Shown: one piece after another, positions 26,447-36,682 of the stretch
How positions within the stretch are numbered: the first letter of the stretch is position 1
Layout of the letters: every line of letters starts with the position of its first letter
The notes under the pieces: generated by a model
Told to the model about the DNA's origin: nothing
The model's input: the letters and a program-made list of their open reading frames with translations, nothing else
The model's database searches: none
Program-made: the position numbers and the translations under genes
Assembly (NCBI GenBank): GCA_963729325.1
Contig: CAVSNS010000033.1
Location: 1-64,000 of the forward strand
Origin: JABCYV01 sp963729325
Lineage (GTDB): Bacteria; Acidobacteriota; Terriglobia; Terriglobales; Acidobacteriaceae
Direction: 5' to 3'
DNA: 64,000 nucleotides

Positions 26447-28696
26447 GTGGCGGCCACGCTGCATCAGCGGGCCGCCGCGTTTGTCTGGGGGACGAGAACG
26501 GTGGCTCCGCACACACTCCGGAACGGCAAGAACTCCCGGCTTTACATGCTGGGAGCGATTCTGGTTCTGTGGTGTTGCGGTATCGGCCTGCGCTTGGTCT
26601 ACCTGCAGATCTTCCGTTACGGAGACTTTGAACAACGGGCCCAGCACCAGCAGCAGCGTACCACTGAAGTCGCGGCCAAGCGCGGGATCATCTACGATCG
26701 CGCTGGACGCGAACTCGCCATGTCGATTGCGGTAGATTCTGTGTTCGCAGTGCCTACCGAAATGCCGGACCTCGCCGGCAGTATCTCGCTCATCGCCCGC
26801 ATCGCCAAATCCGATCCACGTGAACTATTGGCCAAATGCAGGGCCTCTCGGACATTTTGCTGGGTGGCGCGCAAGGCGGATGCGGAAACCGCCGCGCGCA
26901 TCAAGTCCCTGAACCTCCGAGGCATTTATTTTCAGAAGGAATCGAAGCGATTCTATCCCAAGCGGGAACTTGCGGCTCAAGTGCTGGGTTATGTTGGGAT
27001 GGATGATGAGGGCCTCAGCGGTATCGAGCGCGAATACGACGCCAAACTTCGTGGTCTGCCCGGGCGCATGCTCATCTCCGTGGATGCTCGCCGCAGGTGG
27101 TTTGGCAGCGTGGAGAAACAACCCGAGCCCGGAGAAAATGTCGTTCTGACGATTGATCAGCAAATCCAATACATTGCCGAACGTGAATTGCAGACTGCCA
27201 TGGAGCAGACCCACGCGGAGAGCGGCGCTATCGTCGTCGAAAACCCACACACAGGAGAGATTCTTGCGCTTGCGAACCGCCCAACATTCAATCCGAACTT
27301 GTCGAAGGAAATCAGTCCGGCAAGTTTGAAGAATCACGCCGTGAGCGACGTTTACGAACCTGGGTCGACTTTCAAACTAGTCACTATTTCCGCCGCCCTC
27401 GATGAAAAGCTGACGCGTCCGGATGAAGTGTTTGATTGCCAGATGGGTTCCATTGTGTTCAATGGAATGCGAATTCGCGACAGCAGACCACATGGGCTAT
27501 TGCCCGTATCCGATATTCTCGCCCAATCGAGCGACGTGGGGGCGATAAAGATTGGTATGCGTTTGGGGGATGATCGGTTTTACAAATACATCCGGTCGTT
27601 TGGATTCGGGCAGCAGACCGGCATTGAGTTGCCGGGAGAAACTAAGGGTTTGAGCAAGCCTCCGAGCCGCTGGTCGAAAGTCTCGATCGCCGCAATCTCC
27701 ATGGGTCAAGAAATTGGCATAACGCCGCTGCAGCTAACCGGGTTGATTTCGACCATGGCGAACGATGGCGTATGGGTAGCACCACGGATTGTCGCGACCA
27801 CGATCGGAGCGCAAGGCGTTCCGCGAACTATCGCCTTTCACCCCGGGGAACAGCGGCGTGTGATTTCGCCGCTGACTGCCGCGCAAATGCGCCAGATGAT
27901 GCAGGGCGTGGTTTTGCATGGAACCGGTAAGAAGGCGTTACTTGAAGGCTACAGCTCGGCGGGCAAAACTGGCACGGCTCAGAAAGTAGATCCTGCCACT
28001 CACACCTACTCGCACACGAAATACGTCGCATCATTCGCCGGCTTTGCGCCGATCAATGATCCGGCTATTACTGTGGCTGTGATTCTCGATTCGGCGGTCG
28101 GACTGCACCAGGGCGGCCAGGTCTCCGCGCCAGTGTTTCAGCGAGTGGCACAGCACGTGTTGGAGTATCTGCACACCCCCCACGACGTCGAACTTCCCGC
28201 GAATCGCCAGGTCCTGATGGCAGCACGGCAGGTGAGGGAACAGGATCTCGCGGAGGGGTCACCCGACCATCTGGGCGATACAGTTGACGCAGCAGAGGCG
28301 GGCAGCACGGAATCGAATCCCGCAGTTGCGGTCGCTTTGGCAAAGCCTTCTCCCGAGGTCACCAACAATGCAATCGTTTCGGCCAGCTTGCGACAGCGCG
28401 AAGCAGTGAACTCTCCTGCAGGCGATCGAGGGCAAGCGCCCAGGACAACCCAAGAGCCAACCCCCGCAATCCCGAACCAGCTTCCCTCTACCGGCACGGT
28501 GGTATTGGACGCAGAGCAGGGTGGAATTCCGGTTCCGTCCTTCCTTGGAAAGAGCGTGCGTGCCGCGATCGAAATGAGCCAGGAAAACGGGTTGGACCTG
28601 GACGCGGTCGGCAGTGGACTGGCAAGGGAACAGTCGCCAGCGCCAGGGACGCACGTGGTCGTAGGGTCGAGGGTGACTGTGAAGTTTGGACGATGA
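26447..28696 (+). CDS. ftsI: Septal peptidoglycan transpeptidase FtsI (PBP3) with C-terminal PASTA domain
   Basis: 749 residues. One N-terminal TM helix (LGAILVLWCCGIGLRLVYLQIF), a PBP dimer domain (AAKRGIIYDRAGRELAMSI), and a transpeptidase domain with SxxK in YEPGSTFKLV, the SxN-equivalent SSD in LAQSSDVGAIKIG, and KTG in AGKTGTAQK. After a Pro/Ala-rich linker a PASTA-like domain closes the protein (GGIPVPSFLGKSVRAAIEMS to SRVTVKFGR). It cross-links septal peptidoglycan with FtsW. The GTG at 26447 lacks a strong ribosome site; an upstream 10-codon frame (26393, MSRAVFRPAK) could be the real N-terminus after an indel. Confidence 0.94.
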   Translation: MAATLHQRAAAFVWGTRTVAPHTLRNGKNSRLYMLGAILVLWCCGIGLRLVYLQIFRYGDFEQRAQHQQQRTTEVAAKRGIIYDRAGRELAMSIAVDSVFAVPTEMPDLAGSISLIARIAKSDPRELLAKCRASRTFCWVARKADAETAARIKSLNLRGIYFQKESKRFYPKRELAAQVLGYVGMDDEGLSGIEREYDAKLRGLPGRMLISVDARRRWFGSVEKQPEPGENVVLTIDQQIQYIAERELQTAMEQTHAESGAIVVENPHTGEILALANRPTFNPNLSKEISPASLKNHAVSDVYEPGSTFKLVTISAALDEKLTRPDEVFDCQMGSIVFNGMRIRDSRPHGLLPVSDILAQSSDVGAIKIGMRLGDDRFYKYIRSFGFGQQTGIELPGETKGLSKPPSRWSKVSIAAISMGQEIGITPLQLTGLISTMANDGVWVAPRIVATTIGAQGVPRTIAFHPGEQRRVISPLTAAQMRQMMQGVVLHGTGKKALLEGYSSAGKTGTAQKVDPATHTYSHTKYVASFAGFAPINDPAITVAVILDSAVGLHQGGQVSAPVFQRVAQHVLEYLHTPHDVELPANRQVLMAARQVREQDLAEGSPDHLGDTVDAAEAGSTESNPAVAVALAKPSPEVTNNAIVSASLRQREAVNSPAGDRGQAPRTTQEPTPAIPNQLPSTGTVVLDAEQGGIPVPSFLGKSVRAAIEMSQENGLDLDAVGSGLAREQSPAPGTHVVVGSRVTVKFGR

Positions 28697-28815
28697 GCCA
28701 TCTCCATGCCGCAGAAAGACAATCTTCCTTCGACTCCGCCAGGGGTTTCGCCGGAGGACCAACTCGTGCTGTTCAAGGTGACAATCCGACTAGGTTAAGC
28801 TCAGAATAGAACGCA

Positions 28816-30342
28816 ATGACCTTCCTTGAGCTCCTGCATGGAGCGGAAATCCTCTCTCAGACCGGCAACCCAAGCATCACGGGGTTGGAATACGACTCGC
28901 GGCGGGTGAAAGCTGGCGATGTATTCGTTGCCATGCGGGGCGAATCGAGTGACGGCAACAGGTTCATCGACAGGGCTATCGCCGCAGGTGCGGTCGCCAT
29001 TGTGACTGACTCTGCGGCAGAGAAGCCGCGAGCAGAAATTGCCTGGGCCCAAGTACCCCACGGACGCCGAGCACTAGCGCGACTGAGTGCGAACTTTTAT
29101 AAGCGGCCGGCGGAGCGGCTGGCCATCACTGGCGTCACCGGTACGAACGGGAAGAGTACAACTGCGTTTCTGCTGGAGGCGATTCTCGCTGCAGCCGGGC
29201 GCAAGAGCGCGTTAATCGGAACCATCGAATACCACGTTGCGGGCAAGGTTCTTCCCGCACCGCACACCACTCCTGAGCCCTTGGATCTGAATCGATTGCT
29301 GGCGGAAGCGCTGGGCGACGGTGCCACTGAAGCCGTGATGGAGGTCTCTTCCCATGCCCTGGCCCAACAGACGCGTCTACGGTATCCCATTTGATGTGGC
29401 GGTATTCACGAACTTCACTCGCGACCACCTTGACTACCATCACACTATGGAAGAATACTTCGCGTCCAAGCAAATCCTTTTCGAGGGTTGTGGAACCGAA
29501 GCTCCCCGTGCCGCGGTGGTCAACGTCGAGGACGAATTCGGCGAGAAACTGGTGAAGGTCAGCACGAAACGTGGTTCTGAAGTTCTTACCTATGGCCTCT
29601 CGAAGGGCAACTTCCGCGCCGAGAGAGTTGACATCACGCTACGGGGAACACGATTTGATCTGGCTACACCAGAAGAAACCATCCCGATTTTTTCACGTCT
29701 GATCGGAAAAGTTAATGTGTACAACATTCTGGCTGCGGCGGGTGCCGCCTATGCAGCGTAACTGCAAACCTGAAGCCGTAGCTAAAGGGGTGAGCATCGC
29801 TGACTCGCGTCCCCGGACGATTCGAGCGAATAGACTGCAAACAGCCGTTCACGGTGGTCGTTGACTATGCGCATACCGACGACGCTCTGCGAAACCTAAC
29901 AGCTTTGGCACGTGAGTTTGTGGAGCAAGCCAGCCAGAAAGGGCGAGTCATCACGGTTTTTGGCTGCGGTGGCGACCGGGATCGCGCCAAGCGCCCGCTC
30001 ATGGGGCAGGCTGCAGGCCAGGGCAGCGACTTTGTCGTGTTGACGTCGGACAACCCGCGCAGCGAGGATCCGCTTGCGATCATCAATGATGCCATGGTTG
30101 GTTTGCAGCGCTCCGGTTCGAAGTACAAGATGGAGCCTGACCGCAAGGTCGCCATCGCTTTGGCGATCCGTGAAGCCGGGCCGGGCGACATTGTTCTGAT
30201 CGCGGGGAAAGGGCATGAAAAAGTACAGGTCACGTGCACGGGATCGATTCCCTTCGATGATGTGGAAGTAGCCCACCAGGTCTTACAGGACGCGGGATAC
30301 GATTGTGAAGTGGCGAGTGCCAGTGCCGGAAAGAATTCATGA
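28816..30342 (+). CDS. murE: UDP-N-acetylmuramoyl-tripeptide synthetase MurE (frameshifted)
   Basis: About 505 residues. N-terminal ITGLEYDSRRVKAGDVFVAMRG, ATP-binding TGTNGKSTTAFLLEA, the central FTNFTRDHLDYHHTMEEY and C-terminal FTVVVDYAHTDDALRNL. The motif DNPRSEDPL marks the enzyme that adds meso-diaminopimelate. It is cut by three extra bases: near 29369 (VSSHALAQ then RVYGIPF), near 29757 (AAYA then RNCKPEA) and near 29809 (before VPGRFERID). All fit +1 insertions, and as the gene is essential I treat it as intact. It overlaps murF by ATGA. Confidence 0.92.
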
Positions 30343-31757
30343 AGCTTTCGCTCTCCCGCGTCGCTGAGTTTCTCTCTGCCAGGGGTGAATTTGACCACCA
30401 GGCGCTCGCTCAGGGGTATTCCATCGATTCACGGACTATTCAACCGGGGGAGCTCTTCTTCGCGGTGAAAGGTGAGCGCCTGGACGGGCATGATTTCGTT
30501 CAAACTGCATTAGAGAACGGCGCAGTAGCTGCCGTTATCCGCAAGGATCAACTTGCGCGCTATCCTGTGGAGACCCCGCTTCTCACCGTGGATGACACCC
30601 TCATAGGGCTGCAGACGCTGGCAACCTCGGCCCGCCGACTGTGGGGAAAGGCACTGATAGGGGTCACTGGATCGACGGGCAAGACCACGACGAAAGACGC
30701 CATTGCTCACGTGCTCTCAACTGGTCTGCGAGTGCTGAAATCGGAAGGCAATCTCAATAATCATTTTGGATTGCCGTTGATGTTGTTGAAACTAGAGCCG
30801 GGGCAGGATATTGCGGTCATTGAAATGGGTATGTCACATGGCGGGGAGATTGCGGCGCTGGCAAAGATCGCTCAGCCCGAAATCGGTGTCGTGACCAACG
30901 TGGCGCCTGTCCACCTGGAGTTTTTCGCGTCCGTCGCCGAAATCGCGCGGGCAAAATATGAACTGATCGAATCTTTGCCCGTGCACGGAACCGCAGTACT
31001 CAACGCCGACGACGAGTATGTTTCGCAGTTTGGTCGCGATTTTCACGGCAAAGTGGTCTTGTATGGTCTGCGGCCAATTGCGGACGTTCGTGCGGAAAAC
31101 ATCGAGCGACGAGGACCGAAAGGTTCAGCTTTCGATGTAGTGGCGGGAAACAACCGCGAAAGGGCCACTTTGCGCCTTGTGGGCCTTCACAATGTCTACA
31201 ATGGGCTCGCCGCAGTTGCGGTGGCACTGGAGTGCGGCTTGAGCCTCTCAGAAGCGGTTGGTGCGCTGGCTTCGCTGCTTCCCGCGGATAAGCGCGGGCA
31301 GGTCGTCCAACTGGGTAACATCACCATCATTGACGATTGCTACAATTCCAATCCGAAAGCTTTGCAAGCTATGGTGGAAGCGTTGGCCGCAATGCCTGCT
31401 AAGCGGAGAATTGTAGTTGCGGGTGAAATGTTGGAACTAGGGCCGGCTGGCGAAGAGATGCACCGTCATGCCGGCCAGGACATCGCTGAGAAGAAAATCG
31501 ACATACTAGTGGGAGTACGAGGTCTGGCTCAAGCGATGGTCGAGGCGGCTCGGGAGGCTGGAATGCGAGCCGAGTTCGTCGGCACTCCAGAAGAGGCGGG
31601 AGAATGGCTGGCGCGGGAAACTTGCGAGGGCGATGTGGTATTGCTGAAGGCATCCCGGGGCGTGAAATTGGAGCGGGCTGTCGAAGCTTGGACAGCGCAA
31701 ACGCGGAAGGCGCCGGCGGTGGCGGAGATTGGCAACAAAAGCAGGCACGGAGGCTAA
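30339..31757 (+). CDS. murF: UDP-N-acetylmuramoyl-tripeptide--D-alanyl-D-alanine ligase MurF
   Basis: 472 residues in one clean frame. YSIDSRTIQPGELFFAVKGERLDGHDFV is the uridine-binding start, GVTGSTGKTTTKDAIAHVL the P-loop, LNNHFGLPLMLL and AVIEMGMSHGGEIAALAKIAQPEIGVVTNV the central domain, and IDDCYNSNPKALQAMV the C-terminal domain. It adds D-Ala-D-Ala to the UDP-MurNAc-tripeptide in the cytoplasm. The start overlaps the murE stop (ATGA at 30339), and the stop is directly followed by the mraY start. Confidence 0.96.
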   Translation: MKLSLSRVAEFLSARGEFDHQALAQGYSIDSRTIQPGELFFAVKGERLDGHDFVQTALENGAVAAVIRKDQLARYPVETPLLTVDDTLIGLQTLATSARRLWGKALIGVTGSTGKTTTKDAIAHVLSTGLRVLKSEGNLNNHFGLPLMLLKLEPGQDIAVIEMGMSHGGEIAALAKIAQPEIGVVTNVAPVHLEFFASVAEIARAKYELIESLPVHGTAVLNADDEYVSQFGRDFHGKVVLYGLRPIADVRAENIERRGPKGSAFDVVAGNNRERATLRLVGLHNVYNGLAAVAVALECGLSLSEAVGALASLLPADKRGQVVQLGNITIIDDCYNSNPKALQAMVEALAAMPAKRRIVVAGEMLELGPAGEEMHRHAGQDIAEKKIDILVGVRGLAQAMVEAAREAGMRAEFVGTPEEAGEWLARETCEGDVVLLKASRGVKLERAVEAWTAQTRKAPAVAEIGNKSRHGG

Positions 31758-32892
31758 TTGCTTTATTGGCTGCTCTACTTGAAGCTTTATCATACCTTCC
31801 CGCCGTTTCGCATTTTCCGCTACCTTACTTTTCGCACGGCATTCGCTAGTCTCACGGCCTTATTCACGGCTCTGATTGTCGGCCCGCTGGTGATTAACAG
31901 GCTGCGTGAGTTTCAGATTGCCCAATTCATCCGTGAGGAAGGGCCGAAGGCCCACCAGAAGAAGGCAGGCACACCTACCATGGGTGGGTTGCTGATTGCG
32001 ATCTCCATCGTGGTTCCGACTCTCTTGTGGGCGGATCTGAGCAATCGATTCGTCTGGATTGCGATTTTCTCCACTTGTGCGTTTGCTGCCATCGGCTTTG
32101 CGGATGACTACACCAAAGTCGTCCACCGTCGCAATCTGGGACTAACAGGCAAGGCCAAGATAGGCCTCCAAATCGCCACCAGCATTCTCATCGCGGTCGC
32201 CCTAATCGCCATGCAAACGGCAGGGTCTGTATTCCACCAAGCTGCTGGTGCCATTCTTGAAGCAGTTCCGTCCGGACCTGGTTATCGAGACTCTGGAGCA
32301 CAATCCCAGCCTCTGGCCGTTGGCTTTTCTTCCATTTATTGCTTTTGTCGTGCTGGTGATCGTGGGCGCAAGCAACGCCGTGAATCTTACCGATGGCCTG
32401 GATGGGCTGGCCATCGGTTGCACCGTGATTGCCGCTGGCGCTCTGGCCATACTGACTTATGTAAGTGGCCACGCAGCGTTCGCCTCTTATCTTGATCTGC
32501 AGCGCATGCCACAAGTCGGCGAGTTGACGATCTTTTGCGGTGCTATGGTGGGATCGGCCATCGGTTTTCTCTGGTACAACGCGCATCCGGCCGAAGTTTT
32601 CATGGGGGACGTCGGATCGCTGGCCCTGGGTGGCGCTATTGGAACCGTTGCCGTGATGATCAAGCAGGAACTTCTCCTGCCCTTTATCGGCGGCATATTC
32701 GTGGTCGAAGCGATCTCTGTAATCTTGCAGGTTGGGTCGTACAAGTTACGCAAAAAGCGGATTTTCAAGATGGCGCCGCTGCATCATCACTTCGAATTGC
32801 TGGGCTGGTCAGAGTCGAAAATCATCGTCCGCTTCTGGATCGCATCTCTTGTATTCGCATTGTTCGCGCTGACCACACTGAAATTGAGGTAA
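31758..32892 (+). CDS. mraY: Phospho-N-acetylmuramoyl-pentapeptide transferase MraY (frameshifted)
   Basis: About 377 residues, integral membrane enzyme making lipid I. The signature sites are FADDYTKVVHRRNLGL, NLTDGLDGLAIG and MGDVGSLALGGAIG, with the KMAPLHHHFELLGW end. TTG start at 31758 sits on the base after the murF stop, with GGAGG at 31749-31753. The reading frame changes once near 32222, where GGG replaces GG (expected QTAGLYSTKLLVPFLKQF), a +1 insertion in a homopolymer. Ten TM helices are consistent with the hydrophobic pattern. Confidence 0.93.
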
Positions 32893-32924
32893 AGCTGGCA
32901 GCTAAGAGCTAGAAATTAGGAGCT

Positions 32925-34300
32925 GTGGATTTAAACAACAAACGCGTGCTCGTCGTCGGCCTGGGCAAATCGGGTGTGGCTGCCGCCCTTTTCCTGAAGG
33001 CACGAGGCGCACAGGTTACAGTTTCGGACGTGAAGCCCCAAGACCAGCTGGGAGAAGATATCCCGATGCTGCTCGACCACGGCATTACCGTGGAAACTGG
33101 CGGACATGGCGAACGCACTTTCCACGGACAGGATCTGATCGTTGTCAGTCCTGGAGTACCCTTCGACGCGGGGCCGCTAGCGCAGGCCCGTGCGCTGGGC
33201 GAGCCGGTGATCGGCGAGATTGAACTGGCGGCGTTGTTCCTGAAGGGGAGCATTCTCGCCATTACCGGTTCCAACGGCAAAGACGACCACAACCACTCTG
33301 GCGGGTGAAATCATTGCGGCTGGCGGGTCAAGCAACCTTGTCGGCGGGAATATCGGCACACCTGCGATTTCGCTGGTCGACGGGTCCACTCCCGCTACGA
33401 TCGTGGTGCTGGAAGTGTCGAGCTTCCAGTTGGAGACTATCCAGACATTTCGCCCCAAAATAGCTGTGGTGCTTAACGTCACGCCCGATCATTTGGACCG
33501 CCACCGCAGTTTTGCGGCCTACACCGACGCCAAGGCTCGAATCTTCGAAAATCAGCAGAGCGGTGATTTTGCGGTGTTGAATGCCGATGATCCGACTTGC
33601 GTGGAACTTGCCGGCCGTACTCGTGCGCAGGTTTTTTGGTTCAGCCGCCAGAAGGAGGTGAAGCAGGGCACGTATGCTCACGACGGGCGAATTCTGTTCC
33701 GCGATACGCAAGGCCAACACGAAATCATGCTGGTTTCCGAAATTCCACTGAAGGGCGGGCACAACGTCGAAAACGTCATGGCGGCGATCTGTGTGGGCGC
33801 TCTGATGCGCTGCAAAGCGGAGCAAATCCGGCAGGCGGTCCGCAGTTTCAAGGCTGTGGAGCACCGGCTCGAGTACGTGGCCACCGTCCGGGGAGTGGAG
33901 TACTACAACGACTCCAAAGCCACCAACGTAGATGCGACCATCAAGGCGCTCGAGTCGTTTCCGGCCAACGTCCACCTTATTCTTGGAGGGAAAGACAAAG
34001 ACAGCGACTACTCACTGCTGAACGATCTGCTGCGGCAGAGGGTAAAGCGGGTTTACACGATCGGGGCGGCCGCGGGGAAGATCGAATCACAGATCATTTC
34101 CTCGAAACACGGAGGTCCGGAGATTGTTCACGCTGAAACCCTGGAAAACGCGGTCAAACATGCAGCCGCGGTGGCCCAGTCCCGGAGATATTGTGTTGCT
34201 GGCCCCTGCCTGCGCCAGCTTTGATCAATTCCGTAATTATGAGCACCGTGGGCGTGTGTTCAAGCAGGTTGTGAGTGATCTGGCGAACCCGACCAACTAA
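32925..34300 (+). CDS. murD: UDP-N-acetylmuramoylalanine--D-glutamate ligase MurD (frameshifted)
   Basis: About 458 residues. KRVLVVGLGKSGVAAALFL at the start, P-loop reading ITGSNGKTTTT after correcting an extra G near 33283, FQLETIQTFRPKIAVVLNVTPDHLDRH in the middle, and DSKATNVDATIKALESF with LILGGKDKDSDY at the end. A second extra base near 34181 hides LLAPACASFDQFRNYEHRG. It ligates D-Glu to UDP-MurNAc-L-Ala. GTG start at 32925 with TAGGAG at 32917-32922. The 33 bases after mraY carry no other signal. Confidence 0.92.
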
Positions 34301-34393
34301 GCCCCAGAACCAGAGAAGTCAACCCCTTGACCCAGATCTGCCACCAAAAACTAGGCTGGCCCGAGTGTCTCCATGGTGAAATGAATCTCTTCC

Positions 34394-35485
34394 ATGGCAA
34401 AGCGCGTGAGTGTCGATCGCTGGCTGTTCACCATCACCTTACTTTTGGTCTTTCTCGGACTAGTGATGGTGTTCAGCGCCTCCGCGGTACTAGCTAAAGA
34501 GCGCTACGGCTCCGGGTACTACTTTCTACTACGGCAGATTGGCTGGGCCGCCGGCGGAATTGTGGCGATGGTCGTCGCGATGAGGGTCGACTACCGTCGC
34601 TACAAGCATCCCGCAGTGGTGTTTTCTTTCCTGGGTTTCACCACCCTGATGTTGATTTCCGTGTTTCTTCTCGATCGTGCCCACCACACGCACCGCTGGA
34701 TTCACTGGGGCGGATTTTCTTTCCAGCCATCAGAGATGGCTAAGCCGGCCCTGATTCTGTTTCTCGCTTTTTTTCTGGAGAGCCGGACCAAGTCGATGAA
34801 TGACTGGCGGAACACGCTGCTCCCGGCAGTCATCCCCACCCTGATTTTCCTTGGATTGATTGTTTTTCAGCCTGATTTGGGCACAGCGATTGCCTGTGCC
34901 GCAATCACTGCCTGCGTGCTATTCGTAGCTGGAGTCGACCTGCGCTACTTCGGCTACGCGATAGGAGTGGCTCTTGTTCCACTCTATCTCCTAATCTTCC
35001 ACGTGGCCTATCGGCGGGATCGTATCCTGGCGTTTCTCGATCCATATTCCGATCCTCAAGGGCGTGGCTTCCACATTATTCAATCCATGATTGCGGTCAG
35101 CACCGGAGGCATTACTGGCCTGGGATTGATGGAAGGAAAGCAGAAGCTCTTCTACTTGCCTGAACCTCACACCGACTTCATATTCGCCGTGACTGCGGAG
35201 GAATTGGGTCTAGTAGGGTCGTTGATCATAGTGCTTTTGTTTGCCATTTTCTTGTGGCGTGGCATCCGCACTGCTCTGCGCACGCAAGACATGTTTGGCC
35301 GTTTTCTCGCCGTCGGCATCACAAGCATGGTAGTCGTCCAGGCTTTCATCAACATTAGCGTGGTGTTGGGGCTGATGCCAACCAAAGGCATCCCGTTACC
35401 GTTCGTTTCTTATGGCGGATCTTCGCTGTTCTTCACGCTGGCCTGCGTTGGAGTGTTGTTGAATATTACTAAGCAGGCGGAGTAG
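34394..35485 (+). CDS. ftsW: Septal peptidoglycan glycosyltransferase FtsW
   Basis: 363 residues, SEDS family with about ten TM helices. VDRWLFTITLLLVFLGLVMVFSAS starts it (DRWLF and SAS are typical), followed by RWIHWGGFSFQPSEMAKPALILFLA (catalytic-face motifs), QPDLGTAI, FLDPYSDPQGRGFHIIQSMIAV and FIFAVTAEELGLVG with IPLPFVSYGGSSL. It polymerises lipid II with FtsI at the septum. Clean frame. Start ATG 34394, upstream UCUCUUCC only; no strong ribosome site is seen. Confidence 0.95.
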   Translation: MAKRVSVDRWLFTITLLLVFLGLVMVFSASAVLAKERYGSGYYFLLRQIGWAAGGIVAMVVAMRVDYRRYKHPAVVFSFLGFTTLMLISVFLLDRAHHTHRWIHWGGFSFQPSEMAKPALILFLAFFLESRTKSMNDWRNTLLPAVIPTLIFLGLIVFQPDLGTAIACAAITACVLFVAGVDLRYFGYAIGVALVPLYLLIFHVAYRRDRILAFLDPYSDPQGRGFHIIQSMIAVSTGGITGLGLMEGKQKLFYLPEPHTDFIFAVTAEELGLVGSLIIVLLFAIFLWRGIRTALRTQDMFGRFLAVGITSMVVVQAFINISVVLGLMPTKGIPLPFVSYGGSSLFFTLACVGVLLNITKQAE

Positions 35486-35541
35486 CTCGGCGGCATCAGA
35501 GATAAGAGCCGACTCTCTATTCGGTGGTTTATAGTCACTGC

Positions 35542-36636
35542 ATGCGGGCCATTCTGGCGGGAGGCGGGACTGGCGGACACGTAATTCCGGCGCTCGCCAT
35601 AGCCCAGGAACTCCAGAAACAATGCGGCGCCGAAGTGCTGTTCATCGGAACAGCGCGAGGCATCGAAAACCGCCTGGTACCCGCTGCGGGATTTCGGCTC
35701 CATCTGGTCGAAGTAGGCGCTTTGAACCGAGTAAGCTTGACCACCCGGCTGAAGACGCTTTTCAGTCTGCCGCGGGCGGTGTGGGAATCGCGGCGGATTC
35801 TTTCCGAATTTCGTCCCAATGTCGTGATCGGTGTGGGCGGATATGCTTCGGGCCCCGCTATGTTGGCGGCAATCCTGAGTCGCATCCCGACTCTGGCGTT
35901 CGAACCTAACGTTGTGCCAGGCTTTGCGAATCGCCTGGTTGCGCCGCTGGTGTCCGCCGCCGCTGTGCATTTCACGGAAACCGCGCGATACTTTCGCCAC
36001 GCGGAGGTCACAGGCGTTCCCGTACGGCAAGCGTTTTTTGAAATCGCTGGAAGATCCGCGGAACATTCGAGGCCGATGCTGCTCATAGTCGGAGGAAGCC
36101 AAGGAGCGCATGCCATCAACCAGGTGGTGATCGATTCGGTAGAGGCGCTGCGAGCCCGTCTTCCGGAGATTCATATCGTCCATCAGACTGGCGAACGTGA
36201 TTATAATGACGCGCAAGCAGCATATGCGGGGTTAGGCGGGGTAGCTGAAGCCTATCGCTTCATCGACAATATGCCTGACTTCTTTGCTCAGGCTGACCTG
36301 CTTTTGTGCCGTTCCGGCGCGAGTACAGTTGCGGAGGTAACGGCAGCCGGCAAACCGGCGATCTTTGTTCCGTTTCCGCGCGCGGCGGACGACCACCAGA
36401 AGCGCAATGCCCAAAACTTGGAGCGGGCTGGCGCTGCGGTCTTGTTGGAAGAATCGAAGTTGAATCGCGATAGCCTCGTGGAAACGGTCAGTTTGTTATT
36501 GAGCGACCGCGCGCGGCTGGAACGAATGGGTGACGCTGCGCGCAAGCTCGCGCATCCAAACGCCGCACGAGATATTGTGGCTATGGCCGCTCGACTGGCG
36601 GGGGAAGAACAGGCGGCTCTCGTTTCATCTGGGTAA
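35542..36636 (+). CDS. murG: UDP-GlcNAc transferase MurG (lipid II synthesis)
   Basis: 364 residues, GT28 family. MRAILAGGGTGGHVIPALAIAQEL is the N-terminal donor-membrane motif; GIENRLVP, VGGYASGPAMLAA, TLAFEPNVVPGFANRLVAP and LLIVGGSQGAHAIN follow, and the donor-site LLCRSGASTVAEVTAAGKPAIFVPFPRAADDHQ closes the C-terminal domain. It converts lipid I to lipid II at the inner face of the membrane. I use ATG 35542 because the conserved start lies there, though the frame is open from GTG 35524. Confidence 0.96.
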   Translation: MRAILAGGGTGGHVIPALAIAQELQKQCGAEVLFIGTARGIENRLVPAAGFRLHLVEVGALNRVSLTTRLKTLFSLPRAVWESRRILSEFRPNVVIGVGGYASGPAMLAAILSRIPTLAFEPNVVPGFANRLVAPLVSAAAVHFTETARYFRHAEVTGVPVRQAFFEIAGRSAEHSRPMLLIVGGSQGAHAINQVVIDSVEALRARLPEIHIVHQTGERDYNDAQAAYAGLGGVAEAYRFIDNMPDFFAQADLLLCRSGASTVAEVTAAGKPAIFVPFPRAADDHQKRNAQNLERAGAAVLLEESKLNRDSLVETVSLLLSDRARLERMGDAARKLAHPNAARDIVAMAARLAGEEQAALVSSG

Positions 36637-36682
36637 ACTCTGACGGGTCATCCACGTAATCCGTGGCAGAGATATTGATTTA

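Noticed and set aside
28693..28809. 38-codon frame overlapping the ftsI stop before murE
   Set aside because: ATGA overlap is attractive, but composition is random and no homology is visible; too short to support.
35410..36216. Minus-strand frame of 268 codons opposite ftsW/murG
   Set aside because: Shadow of the highly conserved ftsW and murG; no motif of its own.
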